Notes under the pieces: generated by a model
Database searches by the model: none
Told to the model about the DNA's origin: nothing
Seen by the model: only the letters and a program-made list of their open reading frames with translations
In this document: one piece after another, positions 34,674-44,191 of the stretch
How positions within the stretch are numbered: position 1 is the first letter of the stretch
Layout: the number at the start of each line of letters is the position of its first letter
Position numbers and translations under genes: made by a program
Assembly (NCBI RefSeq): GCF_038005225.1
Contig: NZ_JBBOSU010000001.1
Coordinates: 2,592,001 to 2,656,000, forward strand
Origin: Solibacillus sp. FSL K6-1523
GTDB taxonomy: Bacteria; Bacillota; Bacilli; Bacillales_A; Planococcaceae
Reading direction: 5' to 3'
Length of the DNA stretch: 64,000 nucleotides

Positions 34674-37334
34674 CTACTTTAAACCATCAAAGAAATCTAA
34701 TTCTGATAATTCTGGTTCAAAAGCAAAGTATTCCTTTTCCCCTAAATATAGCTGTTCTTCAATTCTGGCTACAGGCACCACATGGAAGCCCCAGTTTTCT
34801 TCGGCAAAAACGAAAAATTTCACTTCGCCATTTCCAATGTAATCCGTTTCATTTTGAGGGATGTTATCCTGGTAACGTTCCGCAATTGTCTCGTAAAGCA
34901 CTGGTGTATACTTTTCTTTGTTATTGAAATAAACATATTTATGGGGAGCATTATATTCACTACCCCGTAAGTAAAATTCAACTTCTGTTACTCCCCATGG
35001 TCGAGAGATCGAACCATGAATCTGATTTAAACGTTCTAAACTGCTAATAAGTACTTTTTCCTGACGATTATGCGTGAAGGCACTTACTTCATATGGGACA
35101 ACCGGCGCCTGATTCGTAACGTTCATTTCGATCATGCCAAACTTCTTCGCATTCAAATAGCGTAACGCACCTCTTAAACAAGCAAGCTTCAATTCCGCTA
35201 CTTTTCCAAGATCGTCCGCCTTTTGTCTAAATTCAATGCTGCGTCCAGGTACAAATTCCTTTAATGCTTCTCTAAACGCATCTATTTTACAAGATTGACC
35301 AGTCAGTTTAATAATCGAATATTTCGCGAGTTCCCCATTCTCATAAAACTCTTCCAAAAATAACCTTACAATATCGTAAATATCTGCCTTTATTAGATGA
35401 TTGATTTCTTTAATATTGAAAAATACATTAGGGTAATCATATACATCTTTGAATTGATTACTTTCCCATAACGATAAACACCAACGATCAACAGTTGTCA
35501 CGTTTATATCACTATCAAGATCTAAATCATTTTCTGCATAGAAGCGACTTCTTAAAATACCCGTCTTCCTGAAGAACTCCTTCTTCATCTCTTCAGCCAT
35601 TTCCCATAAAAAATAATAATTATTTCTAACTCGTAAATATTCATCGCGTGTCCTATTTTCAAATTCTTTAAAACGCGTAGGAATGATTTGCTCCGCCTCA
35701 GCAAAGGCTGCTTCAAATTGTTCGTAAACCGCTTCAACACCGTATTCATCTACATGTCGATAAATATCTTTACTAGGAATGTCGATTATTACGTCAATAT
35801 CATATGCTTTTTTTCCGCGACTATAATAATTGGCAAAAACAATTTTCATGAATTGGAAAATACGATATGTAATATTATTTCCCCCAAAATTGGTATCACC
35901 ATTTTCGTATGTCGTATTAATTTCTATTTTGTAGGAGATATGTCCATCCTCTATTCGGAATTTACATGAGGAAAGATCCGTTGTTCCTCCTCCACAATCG
36001 ACGACAAGTGCTTTATACTCTTTCCCATCGAGAAAACTATCATTCTCTATTTGATTGGCAATCGTATTATAAAGAACCGCCATCCCTTCATCGAGAGCAT
36101 GTTCCGATTCAATCTCATATTCAGGTAAAATATCATTAAACATATTTATAAATTGTGTCTTTAACTTCACAGGACTTGAAATATGTATATGTTTGAAGCG
36201 ACATTTTAACTGGTGTTCTGCCATTCGAATGATATACAACATATATTCTCGTAAAATTTGGCTTCTTGGAACGAGTGCTGTATTACCGTTTCCATCAATA
36301 ATTTCTTCTAATTTTTCATAGTTATTGACCCATCTTTTAATACTTTGGAATTTTGTAGCAAGGCTCGTATAACTATTTTTTTTCATATTTTGTAACGCTT
36401 CATAGCCAAAATAATAACTGATTTGATCCGGATCAGAGCAGTCTGCTACACTCATTACGGTTGGTACTACTTCTATCCACTCATCTTCATTCATTGGATC
36501 TGGAAATGATACAAAGTTAATACTATTTAATTGGATTCTTTGATTTAAAATATCATGACTGCATGGTGAGGAAACATAATCACTTTCTAAATAAGCGCCA
36601 GCTGTAGTATTCGTCGTGCCAAAATCAATTGCAAGAATTGCATTTGATGTTTCCAACTGTTTAATTTCTAATTCTGGTATAGGAATTTTATAGTAGTGCA
36701 AATTTGTAGGTGGAAGTGGATTCTCCTGGTAGTAAGTTTTATGAATGTACTCTGAATCTTGCTTTCTAAAGAAAATAAAACTATAACTCTTATTTGCCGT
36801 CTCTCTAAACCCTATTTCTTGATCGGCTGCAAGATAAAACTGATTAGGATTTTGATGACTTTTTAATAGATTAAGGATTCCGCATAATTCAAGTTCTTCA
36901 TTAATTAATAAAACATTTGATTCCACAAGTCGGCAACCAGTTTCTACAAAATATTGGTCAGCTTGATCAATCTTCATGCCTTTATAGATACTCATTTTTG
37001 CAGGAACTTTGATTTCTCCATTATCTGAAAGCATCGTTTTTAAATGTTTTTTTAATGCGGCCTCTACCCGATCAAAGCCGGCCTCCTTCTTATCTAAAAT
37101 AAGGAGAGTATCCTCCACACCTCGGTATTTTAATATTGTCAAAATTAACATATCTCTTGTCAGTTTATTAATTAGACCTGTGACAAGCTTTTCTTTATAA
37201 CAAATATTTCTTAACTGAAATGTTGTCATTTCCATTAATTCCATTTTTGTATACATCATATATTTCTTATCAAGTTGATTTTTGTTAATATGTAAATTAT
37301 ATGAATATTTATTCAAACTGAAATCTACCCCCAA
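34674..37334 (-). CDS. Large Hsp70/actin-fold ATPase-like protein
   Basis: 886 residues. The N-terminal 230 form a distinct domain of unknown family. The actin/Hsp70 fold follows: phosphate-1 loop ILAIDFGTTNTTAGAYL (about 235), connect/phosphate-2 ALVVDCGGGTTDLSSCKF (about 450), and adenosine-type loop IIKLTGQSCKIDAF (about 670). It lacks a recognisable Hsp70 peptide-binding domain; the C-terminus is strand-rich (VEFYLRGSEYNAPHKYVYF). It is probably an ATP-dependent chaperone or assembly factor, encoded with a J-domain protein in the same operon. Whether the start is TTG at 37334 or an ATG about 25 codons in is open. Confidence 0.75.
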   Translation of the reverse strand: MGVDFSLNKYSYNLHINKNQLDKKYMMYTKMELMEMTTFQLRNICYKEKLVTGLINKLTRDMLILTILKYRGVEDTLLILDKKEAGFDRVEAALKKHLKTMLSDNGEIKVPAKMSIYKGMKIDQADQYFVETGCRLVESNVLLINEELELCGILNLLKSHQNPNQFYLAADQEIGFRETANKSYSFIFFRKQDSEYIHKTYYQENPLPPTNLHYYKIPIPELEIKQLETSNAILAIDFGTTNTTAGAYLESDYVSSPCSHDILNQRIQLNSINFVSFPDPMNEDEWIEVVPTVMSVADCSDPDQISYYFGYEALQNMKKNSYTSLATKFQSIKRWVNNYEKLEEIIDGNGNTALVPRSQILREYMLYIIRMAEHQLKCRFKHIHISSPVKLKTQFINMFNDILPEYEIESEHALDEGMAVLYNTIANQIENDSFLDGKEYKALVVDCGGGTTDLSSCKFRIEDGHISYKIEINTTYENGDTNFGGNNITYRIFQFMKIVFANYYSRGKKAYDIDVIIDIPSKDIYRHVDEYGVEAVYEQFEAAFAEAEQIIPTRFKEFENRTRDEYLRVRNNYYFLWEMAEEMKKEFFRKTGILRSRFYAENDLDLDSDINVTTVDRWCLSLWESNQFKDVYDYPNVFFNIKEINHLIKADIYDIVRLFLEEFYENGELAKYSIIKLTGQSCKIDAFREALKEFVPGRSIEFRQKADDLGKVAELKLACLRGALRYLNAKKFGMIEMNVTNQAPVVPYEVSAFTHNRQEKVLISSLERLNQIHGSISRPWGVTEVEFYLRGSEYNAPHKYVYFNNKEKYTPVLYETIAERYQDNIPQNETDYIGNGEVKFFVFAEENWGFHVVPVARIEEQLYLGEKEYFAFEPELSELDFFDGLK

Positions 37335-37337
37335 TAG

Positions 37338-38027
37338 TTAGTAAATAACAACCCTATCTAACTTCATCGTCTCTTCTACATCAATAATGCCAAAATGATT
37401 TTCCCAATAAATCGTTTTTTGAAATCCAATTGGCAAGAACATTTCTAAAACTAGTTGAACCTTTTGCTCGGCCTGTTCACTTTTCTTTTGTCCAAGATAA
37501 ACAAGTAATTCATCTTTTTCCTCTGATTTAACATATAAAATACAATCTTTAAACAGCTTCTTCATTGTATCTTTTAATAGAAAGAACTCATCGCCCGCTT
37601 GATATAACCTAATCATATTTAGTGCAATTATCTCTTTTTCTTGTTTAGAAAATAATTGCATTTTATCCTTAATACCTTCTCCAAATACATTCGCTTCAAT
37701 ATCCCTTAGTATAAATCGAATAAAAAACTCCTTTTTATTCATTCCTTGCATTCGGTCAATTTCTGCTAAAAAATGAAGCAACAAATCGAGTAAACTTTCC
37801 CTTAATTCCAGTTCTTCACTATTATCTGGATGAAATAAATTTTTAAAAATATCATGGTAGCGATAATAAGGATTTACTTCTACTAAATTTTCTACAAAAT
37901 TTGCATTTATAAATTCGTGACTTACTTCCATATATGGTGAATACGTTTTCGCATAAATAAAATAAATATCTTTCTTCGATAATCCCTCGTTTTCAGCCCT
38001 AATCAATAGATCCCAAATATAATTCAT
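37338..38027 (-). CDS. Unrecognised helical operon protein
   Basis: 229 residues, helix-rich (LLDLLLHFLAEIDRMQGMNK, IIALNMIRLYQAGDEFFLLK) with a short strand end (PIGFQKTIYWENHFGIID). Its ATG overlaps the stop of the upstream gene (ATGA), so the two are translated together. I do not recognise the family. Operon position and constant coupling suggest a structural partner of the 425-residue protein; a baseplate (TssG/TssF-like) pair is one guess. Confidence 0.4.
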   Translation of the reverse strand: MNYIWDLLIRAENEGLSKKDIYFIYAKTYSPYMEVSHEFINANFVENLVEVNPYYRYHDIFKNLFHPDNSEELELRESLLDLLLHFLAEIDRMQGMNKKEFFIRFILRDIEANVFGEGIKDKMQLFSKQEKEIIALNMIRLYQAGDEFFLLKDTMKKLFKDCILYVKSEEKDELLVYLGQKKSEQAEQKVQLVLEMFLPIGFQKTIYWENHFGIIDVEETMKLDRVVIY

Positions 38028-39301
38028 ATCCAGATTCCTTCACATTTATATTCAAAAAAATGTCTTTGCACTTCAGAAACAAAAAAGTCTAAAATGTCAT
38101 TCGAAATAAAGTTCTTTTCTTCTTCCGCTTTAAAGCTTAATAACATTACTTTTTTTCCACTATGCTCTCCTACAGGGTCAATTAAGAATGGATTCATCGG
38201 ATTATAAAAGCTTTCTCCTTGATATTCATTTATTATTTCTACATCAACAAGTTTCATCTTTTCCGCGGCTTCAAAAGAATTAACGAGACGAATAATTTCT
38301 GCTTTTGTCTTTACGCTAACCATGTATTTATTAGCAAATTTATTCATAAAGCTATCTACTCTCTTATTAGACACGACCTCATAATTCATATCCCCGATTT
38401 TTTCTTTGTTTATTTCTGTGATTTTAAGTACTTTCCATAGTCCTGATTTGTCTTGCGGTGAAACAATTGTCAATTCATTTTCTGAACGCTTTATATAACG
38501 AATGTCCTCACCATCCACATCTACAAGATAGCCATGTTGGCTTCCTGTTTTGCGAATGGAGAGAACATGCTCATAGTTTACTTTGTCTATTGCAGGAGTT
38601 GGAAAACCTATATTTTTTATTTCCAGTCTTTCAATATTCCATAATGGCACCATATCTAGTCGCTTTTTATTTTCAAATTCCTCTAAGTTTATTGTGATTT
38701 CTTTTATTTCGGTATTCGCATTCAATGGTGGACAATCTACTAAAACAACATCAAAAAACTTATGAATATATGGGTTATTAACTGTTTTCCAATATAAACC
38801 GTTCACTGAAAAAAGATGGTATAAATTATTTATTTCTTGTATATAGGATACATTTTTTTTGAGACATACCTTTACTTCTACTTGCCCATCTGTAGTATGA
38901 AGCTGTCCATTAAATAATCTTTGTTGTTCATCCAATTGTTTAAGTTGTAACGAATCACACTGTAAAAATAGAGAGAAAAATGATGTAGGTTGATTTTTAC
39001 TAACCGAATCTAATACTTCTTTCATATCTATTTTTTTATGTTCTAGATCAGCTGGTATGATTGGGAATAAATATTCATGAATCGGATCAACTTCATCCTT
39101 TGAACTTATCGTTACGTAAATATCAGTTTTGCTTTCTCCATCTTCAATTTCAGCGAAAATCCGATTCTCTAACTTGCTGTTCATATCGTCTTGATAATTA
39201 ATTAAATTTACCAATACGCCCCCTACAATATCTTTTAATAGTTGACGTTGCTCGAGATTTTCTATTTTGCGTAATCGTTCAAAAATAATCTCTTTCATCA
39301 T
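38024..39301 (-). CDS. Unrecognised 425-residue operon protein, possible baseplate component
   Basis: Soluble, mixed helix/strand. The N-terminal helix ERLRKIENLEQRQLLKDIVG leads into repeated strand regions (VEVKVCLKKNVSYIQEIN, NIERLEIKNIGFPTPAIDK, MVSVKTKAEIIRLVNSFE). Both ends overlap neighbours as ATGA, so it is tightly coupled to the pseudo-phosphatase and the 229-residue protein. The size and mixed build would suit a TssF-like wedge protein, but no diagnostic motif is seen. No function is claimed. Confidence 0.4.
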   Translation of the reverse strand: MMKEIIFERLRKIENLEQRQLLKDIVGGVLVNLINYQDDMNSKLENRIFAEIEDGESKTDIYVTISSKDEVDPIHEYLFPIIPADLEHKKIDMKEVLDSVSKNQPTSFFSLFLQCDSLQLKQLDEQQRLFNGQLHTTDGQVEVKVCLKKNVSYIQEINNLYHLFSVNGLYWKTVNNPYIHKFFDVVLVDCPPLNANTEIKEITINLEEFENKKRLDMVPLWNIERLEIKNIGFPTPAIDKVNYEHVLSIRKTGSQHGYLVDVDGEDIRYIKRSENELTIVSPQDKSGLWKVLKITEINKEKIGDMNYEVVSNKRVDSFMNKFANKYMVSVKTKAEIIRLVNSFEAAEKMKLVDVEIINEYQGESFYNPMNPFLIDPVGEHSGKKVMLLSFKAEEEKNFISNDILDFFVSEVQRHFFEYKCEGIWI

Positions 39302-40932
39302 TCTACATCCTCTTCCTTAGAACTATAATTTTCTTCTGCTACTTCATCTAAGGGATTTCCGCCTTTATCGTACATTATTTCAGGTACTTCTACTAAAGGG
39401 GTAGGATGCAATTTATCATTGGCATTCATAATTTTGCGTTCTAGTCCTAACACCTTGGCTATTAAATTAGTTTCCTGATAAATTTCTTGTGCTAGTGTAT
39501 AGGATTCTACTGCTTTAGAATATTCTTGACGAGCATAGCTTTGATCGCCACTTTTCTCTAAACCTTCTGCTCTTAGTTCCTTCTGGGCTTTTTCCAATTC
39601 AGCTATTTTTTCACCAGTTTCTTCAATTTTCTGCTTTATAGCCGAGTCGCCACTATAGGAAATTTCAAGCGCTTGTTTTCTAGCTTTTTGATAGAGCTCA
39701 AGTGCACTATTATAATCTTCTGCTTCAAATTTTAAATCGCCCTTCTTTATGTCCTCGAGAATTTGTACGATGGAGTCCATATTGGCAATCCTTTGCTCAA
39801 TCGCTTCTTTTCCGAAATTTCCTATTATTTTTCCTTCTTCATTAGCTTTCTCATATGTCTCCACAGCTGCCGAGAACTCTCCTGCTTCTGCTGATTGATT
39901 CCCGTTAATAATCAGTTGTGTCACTCTTAATTTATTTGCTAATAAATTTCTATGTACTGGATTTTTTAACCTCTTAGCGGCATTTCTACCTTCACTATAT
40001 TCCAATAAAGCGTCTTCATAATTACCATCCTGAAAATGAAGATTCCCCATTTTTTCATGCTCAAGCATTTCAGTTGATAATTCAGCCATTGCTTTTGCTT
40101 GTTTAGCTTGGTAAAAAATAGCACCTCCACCAACAACCATCGTTAATAACATTGTAGCTACCAAAAGTTTAAGATATTTCATCTTTTTCTTATTGTTTTC
40201 TTGATATACTTTATTAGCGAAAATAGTAGCCATCGTATAGTTATTTACTACTTTCTTCTGCCTACTTAGGAGTACTTCTTCTAATATATCCATGTATTGC
40301 TCTGGCTCTTTAGCATTTTCTAATGCGTCAGCCATTTCTATATCACTTACTTCTTCCCAAAACCCTGATGTACAAAGCAATAACACATCGCCTTCCATCA
40401 ACTTGATTTTTTTAGAAACATATGGTTGAAAGCTATTTGGTTTTCCAAGATAATTTAAAAGATTACTTCTCTCTTCATGTTGACTAATATCAATTTCATA
40501 GTCATTTTCATTCGCCCAATTTTGTGCAAAGCTTTGATCGCTACTTTTATAAGCTAGTGTGCCGTTTCGAAATTGGTACAATCTTGAATTACCTGCTACT
40601 GCACAAATCATTTTCGAATAATCAGACACTACGATTACAATACTCGCCTTTAGTCTTACTCTTAAACTTTGTGCTTGCAATATTTGTTGGGCATTTTTTA
40701 AATACTTCTTAATCCTTCCTCTTGACATGGATGGATTTTCAATAAATTTTTCTAATATTGCTTTTGCTGCCAATTCAGCACTATTAATCTCCTGATCGGA
40801 ATCTAATCCTTTTACAGCAACCCAGCAAGCTACATCATCCAGCTCTGTATATGCAAAGTAATCTTTATTTTGCATATACGAACCTGCCTCTGACAAAAAA
40901 GCAGTTTTAAACACACTATTTTCCTTTCGCAT
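39298..40932 (-). CDS. Degenerate PP2C phosphatase domain + membrane segment + TPR protein
   Basis: Start moved to the ATG at 40932, after GGAGGAAC. Residues 1-240 follow the PP2C order, but the metal-binding aspartates are gone: DGMGG is replaced by VKGLDSD, GDSR by GNSR, and SDG by TSGFWEEVSD. One membrane helix follows at about 265-285 (LLVATMLLTMVVGGGAIFY). The rest is three or more TPR-like repeats, each with a sequence like AEDYNSALELYQKARKQAL. This is a likely pseudo-phosphatase: a membrane receptor or scaffold with an external or internal TPR arm. The last codons overlap the next gene. Confidence 0.75.
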   Translation of the reverse strand: MRKENSVFKTAFLSEAGSYMQNKDYFAYTELDDVACWVAVKGLDSDQEINSAELAAKAILEKFIENPSMSRGRIKKYLKNAQQILQAQSLRVRLKASIVIVVSDYSKMICAVAGNSRLYQFRNGTLAYKSSDQSFAQNWANENDYEIDISQHEERSNLLNYLGKPNSFQPYVSKKIKLMEGDVLLLCTSGFWEEVSDIEMADALENAKEPEQYMDILEEVLLSRQKKVVNNYTMATIFANKVYQENNKKKMKYLKLLVATMLLTMVVGGGAIFYQAKQAKAMAELSTEMLEHEKMGNLHFQDGNYEDALLEYSEGRNAAKRLKNPVHRNLLANKLRVTQLIINGNQSAEAGEFSAAVETYEKANEEGKIIGNFGKEAIEQRIANMDSIVQILEDIKKGDLKFEAEDYNSALELYQKARKQALEISYSGDSAIKQKIEETGEKIAELEKAQKELRAEGLEKSGDQSYARQEYSKAVESYTLAQEIYQETNLIAKVLGLERKIMNANDKLHPTPLVEVPEIMYDKGGNPLDEVAEENYSSKEEDVE

Positions 40933-40977
40933 ATTGTTCCTCCTTTTCACTCGAAAATTGATATTTAACCAGTCTTA

Positions 40978-41817
40978 TCACCATTTTTTCTCTAAAATTA
41001 CAATGGTCGCATTATCCTGATTTTTTAGGCGTTTATGTTCAACTGTTTTAATAATGTTTTGAGCAATATCATAAGGGGATATATGCTGAGAAAAAGTTTT
41101 TTCCATTTCCACTTCAGTCAAGCTATCGTAAATGCCATCGCTAAATAAACATACTTTATCTCCCTTAAGTAACTTAATCGATGTATTACCGATATCTAAG
41201 TTTTTAAATCCCTCATAACCTAAATAATTAATCAGTCTTTTTTTAAAGGGATTTTCTTGAATTTCTAGTTGGGAAATCTCCCCGGCTACATACCGATCCT
41301 TTAATACGGATTCAAAAATATGTTTTTGATTAATAGCTATAAATTCTCCATTTCGAAATATCGAAATAACACTATCTCCTACAGCTCCCCAATATAAATA
41401 TCCATACTCATCAATAATCGCTGCGACTAATGTAGTTCCACCATTAGAACCTTGGAGATTTTCAATAATTTGATCATTGCTATGTAAAGCTGTCTTTCTA
41501 AAAAAAGACTCCATATTTTCAAGGGAATCTAGCTTCTTAAATTCTTGAATAAATGTATTTACGGCAATGGTACTTGCCATTCTGCCGTTTGCTAATCCAC
41601 TAATACCGTCTGCTAAAACGGCGATTGTTCCATGTTCGGTCTCTTCTGTTGAAAAGTAATCATCTTGTTCGTCTCGTCTTCCTATCGTTTGACCATTTCC
41701 AATTTCGATTATTTTATCTTCTACTGAATTTACAATAATGTTTCTAATTATTAGTAGGCATAAAAGTACAAAAACGAATCCAAGTACAATTATGTATGGT
41801 ATGAAAGTTTGTTCCAT
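40978..41817 (-). CDS. Membrane-anchored PP2C Ser/Thr phosphatase
   Basis: Start moved to the ATG at 41817 after GAGGAATG, giving 279 residues. An N-terminal helix (IPYIIVLGFVFVLLCLLII) anchors it. The PP2C domain retains all landmarks: GRRDEQDDYF, AVLADGISGLANGRMA, WGAVGDSVISIF, FSDGIYDSL and NQDNATIVI. It should remove phosphate from Ser/Thr in partner proteins and oppose the kinase at 46,794. In type VI systems the phosphatase PppA reverses PpkA phosphorylation of the FHA protein; the gene set here is the same in kind. Confidence 0.85.
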   Translation of the reverse strand: MEQTFIPYIIVLGFVFVLLCLLIIRNIIVNSVEDKIIEIGNGQTIGRRDEQDDYFSTEETEHGTIAVLADGISGLANGRMASTIAVNTFIQEFKKLDSLENMESFFRKTALHSNDQIIENLQGSNGGTTLVAAIIDEYGYLYWGAVGDSVISIFRNGEFIAINQKHIFESVLKDRYVAGEISQLEIQENPFKKRLINYLGYEGFKNLDIGNTSIKLLKGDKVCLFSDGIYDSLTEVEMEKTFSQHISPYDIAQNIIKTVEHKRLKNQDNATIVILEKKW

Positions 41818-41824
41818 TTCTAAC

Positions 41825-42349
41825 TCATTCCTCGCTCTGGTTGTTTTCCCATTCAAAATGAATTCCACATAGGGGGATAAAAAGGAACTTACTCATTCCT
41901 AGTTGAATAACATCATATGCCGCTAATTCTATTGGCGTGTAAACTGCCTCATTATTGAGATATGCTAATCCTGATGCATCGCCAGGGAGTAAAAAGAAGT
42001 TCCTTTTTTTAGGATCGTAAACAATAACTGCGTGATTACGTGCAGAAATTGTATTATCACCTATAATCCGAATGTGCATATCTTCTGATCTTCCGATAAA
42101 GTTCTTTTCAGCCAAAATCCTATAGTCACGACCTATTTGCGGTCCCTCAATACAAACTAACCATGCCGTGACAGGATCAACCCCATCCATCTCACCTAGG
42201 TATGGCAGCGTTTTCTCATCTTCCACATTAACAGGCGGCCTAGTATTTACTTTTGTTTCCTGTTCAACCATCACATTACAGTATGGGCAAATATTTTTAT
42301 GTCTTCTTGAACTAAACATATGGCCATTTGTACATCTAATCAAACTCAT
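41825..42349 (-). CDS. Zinc-ribbon + FHA-domain protein
   Basis: 174 residues. The N-terminus is a zinc ribbon with two cysteine pairs, C-x-NGH and ICPYCNVMVE. An FHA domain follows (about 75-160): RDYRILAEKNFIGRSEDMHI, ISARNHAVIVYD and ASGLAYLNNEAVYTPIELA, giving the G-R, S-x-x-H and N-G-type positions of phosphothreonine-binding FHA folds. A cytosolic reader of kinase output is the natural role. ATG at 42349 after AGGAGCAATC. Confidence 0.8.
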   Translation of the reverse strand: MSLIRCTNGHMFSSRRHKNICPYCNVMVEQETKVNTRPPVNVEDEKTLPYLGEMDGVDPVTAWLVCIEGPQIGRDYRILAEKNFIGRSEDMHIRIIGDNTISARNHAVIVYDPKKRNFFLLPGDASGLAYLNNEAVYTPIELAAYDVIQLGMSKFLFIPLCGIHFEWENNQSEE

Positions 42350-42388
42350 CTGCGATTGCTCCTATCTTTGTTACAAACTTAGTTTCTC

Positions 42389-42973
42389 TTATCTCACTAA
42401 AATTTGAGTATTTCCTATGTATATTGTATCTCCAACATTTATGCGACAAGGTATGCCTTGTTTCAATTTACTTTTTACAGGTTTATCCGCTTTTTTAATC
42501 CCAACCCCATTGACAGAGTCAATATCTTCTATGAACCATGCATCTGCTACACAATTTAATACTGCATGTTCATAGTTAATGAGTGATTCATATTCTGTAC
42601 CTGATAAATCAATTGCAACTTCATTTTCCTTTGTATTTTTGCCAATTACTAATGATGTTTCCCCCTGAATGAGCCATTCTTTTGTTCTTGCTCCCTTTTC
42701 ACTGAGTAGTACCATCTTTTGGATCGTCGCATCAGGACTTGCATTGACACGATCATTCGGTACAATCTTTACTAACATATAAATAATCGCTATTAGACAA
42801 ACTACTGAACCAAAAAGTATTTTTAAAAGAAGTTCTTGATTGACTAAAAATACATAATAGAAGGTAATGCAAGTTAGGATGAAGATTATTAAATCTATAA
42901 TTCTTACCATTATTTTTTTACTTTCACTTAGCTCTCCTACACGCTTAGTAGATTGAGCTTTCATGTCATACAC
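42389..42973 (-). CDS. Membrane protein with C-terminal FHA domain
   Basis: 194 residues. Two membrane helices near residues 23-65 (LIIFILTCITFYYVFLV and LLKILFGSVVCLIAIIYML) are followed by a linker and an FHA-type domain (about 105-190): LVIGKNTKENEVAIDL, YEHAVLNCVADAWFIEDI and NGVGIKKADKPVKSKLKQG. It probably brings phosphorylated partners to the membrane and could be the anchor of the apparatus in a single-membrane cell. The start is GTG at 42973 (nine bases after GGGAG) or the ATG three codons later. Confidence 0.8.
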   Translation of the reverse strand: MYDMKAQSTKRVGELSESKKIMVRIIDLIIFILTCITFYYVFLVNQELLLKILFGSVVCLIAIIYMLVKIVPNDRVNASPDATIQKMVLLSEKGARTKEWLIQGETSLVIGKNTKENEVAIDLSGTEYESLINYEHAVLNCVADAWFIEDIDSVNGVGIKKADKPVKSKLKQGIPCRINVGDTIYIGNTQILVR

Positions 42974-43026
42974 GATATAAAACTCCCTTCATCAGAATTT
43001 CCACTAAAGTTTTATTCGGATCATTA

Positions 43027-43464
43027 TCATTTCTTATTTGAAAAAATACGATTAAATAAATCAGTAGTATCCAATGGATTTTTCTTTACAGATTGGTTAT
43101 TTACTGATGAAACTTCTTTTGTCTTAGGATTAAAGCCAAAAAAATGTTCAAAGTTCTTTTCGATATTATTTATATTAAATTCATGATTTTTCACAGAATT
43201 TTGTTGTCTTGTTTTGTTATTCGGGTCATTTTTATGCGTTGCACTCTTATTAGTTGAATTAATACTCGCATCATATGACTCTCTAGAAGCATTGTCTTTT
43301 AGTACCGTGTATGCCTCTTGCACCTTTAGAAATATCTTTTCGGATTCCTTGCTGCCGCCACTCACATCCGGGTGATGCTGTTTGGATAGTTTTCGATAGG
43401 CTTGTTTTATTTGATCTTGTGATGCATTTCTACTAATACCTAAAACTTCATAGTGATTTTTCAT
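43027..43464 (-). CDS. J-domain (DnaJ-like) co-chaperone
   Basis: Start moved to the ATG at 43464 (MKNHYEVLGISRN), giving 145 residues. The first 65 form a J domain with the HPD tripeptide in SKQHHPDVSGGSK. The rest is a polar, asparagine-rich tail with no zinc-finger or client-binding domain. J domains stimulate Hsp70 ATPase activity; the Hsp70-like protein of the same operon is the obvious partner. Confidence 0.85.
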   Translation of the reverse strand: MKNHYEVLGISRNASQDQIKQAYRKLSKQHHPDVSGGSKESEKIFLKVQEAYTVLKDNASRESYDASINSTNKSATHKNDPNNKTRQQNSVKNHEFNINNIEKNFEHFFGFNPKTKEVSSVNNQSVKKNPLDTTDLFNRIFSNKK

Positions 43465-43496
43465 AATATTACATCCCCAATAACTAGATTTATTCA

Positions 43497-43534
43497 AAAT
43501 TATCTAAGAAACTATGTAGTTTCTTAGATAATTT
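43497..43534 (-). terminator. Perfect 18-bp inverted repeat after the tube gene
   Basis: Arms AAATTATCTAAGAAACTA at 43497-43514 and the exact complement at 43517-43534, with a two-base loop. On the minus strand it follows the tube stop codon by 12 bases and is followed by TTTTGAATAAAT, a weak U-tract. It may act as a partial terminator or an RNA-stabilising end. Confidence 0.6.
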
Positions 43535-43546
43535 GAGGAAAACATA

Positions 43547-43972
43547 TTAGACTGCGTATCCGCCTTCAATTTTCGCTAAGTCTGTTTTATCTTTCTTCTG
43601 CTTAATAAATAAGAAGAATTCTCCAATCCCTTCAGTGTCGCCAAATCTTTCTGTATAATCGACAACAAACCCATTTGGGAAATTAATTTTACGTACAACT
43701 TGATCAGCAGCGATTACTTCTAATGTTACTTTACGATAACAATCAGCCTTTTCCGCAGGTACTAAAGACCATAGTGCCAGTTTCATCGTATCATCAGAAT
43801 TATCTCCATCTGTTGCTGTAAGGATCTTTCCCTTAATTTTTAAAGTTGCACCAACATCTGTTGAGCGTGCATTTGAATCATCTGGTGTATCCGTTTCGTA
43901 CTCAACCGATATAATACTTTCTAATCCTAATTCAATTGCTTCTGAACCTTCTACTTTTAATACAAAACCCAT
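43547..43972 (-). CDS. Probable Hcp-like tube protein of the injection system
   Basis: Start moved to the ATG at 43972 after GGAGGTAATACAA, giving 141 residues. It is almost all beta-strand: MGFVLKVEGSEAIELGLES, ATLKIKGKILTATD, a middle KLALWSLVPA turn, VTLEVIAADQVVRKINFPN and VDYTERFGDTEG, then EFFLFIKQKK. The order of a strand pair, a W-containing turn, and a late D/E-rich strand pair is that of the Hcp/phage tail-tube beta-barrel. It follows the sheath candidate, the standard sheath-tube order. Named as tube by inference, not by a diagnostic motif. Confidence 0.55.
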   Translation of the reverse strand: MGFVLKVEGSEAIELGLESIISVEYETDTPDDSNARSTDVGATLKIKGKILTATDGDNSDDTMKLALWSLVPAEKADCYRKVTLEVIAADQVVRKINFPNGFVVDYTERFGDTEGIGEFFLFIKQKKDKTDLAKIEGGYAV

Positions 43973-44019
43973 TTGTATTACCTCCAAATTTTTTATTTGA
44001 ATCATCCCAAAATTCTTTG

Positions 44020-44060
44020 ATAGTTTTAAACTCCCTATTCTGACGCTTTAATTTTGTTAG
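44020..44060 (-). promoter_or_regulatory. Hairpin in the 220-base sheath-tube spacer
   Basis: The arms CTCTATTCT and AGAATAGGG pair (one G-U). The spacer between the sheath and tube genes is unusually long for this operon. It may be a processing or stability element giving more tube than sheath. Confidence 0.3.
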
Positions 44061-44191
44061 AATAGAGAATATGTATTTTTCCACCAACAAATCTTTGGAT
44101 AGATCCTTATTTATGTTAAAAGATTTATTTAGTAACAAATCTTAAACATACAACTTTTAAGATGTTTCATTAATTTCGCTAATAGAAACCT

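Noticed and set aside
43932..44138. A 68-codon frame in the sheath-tube spacer
   Set aside because: No plausible start signal; it runs into the tube gene in another frame.
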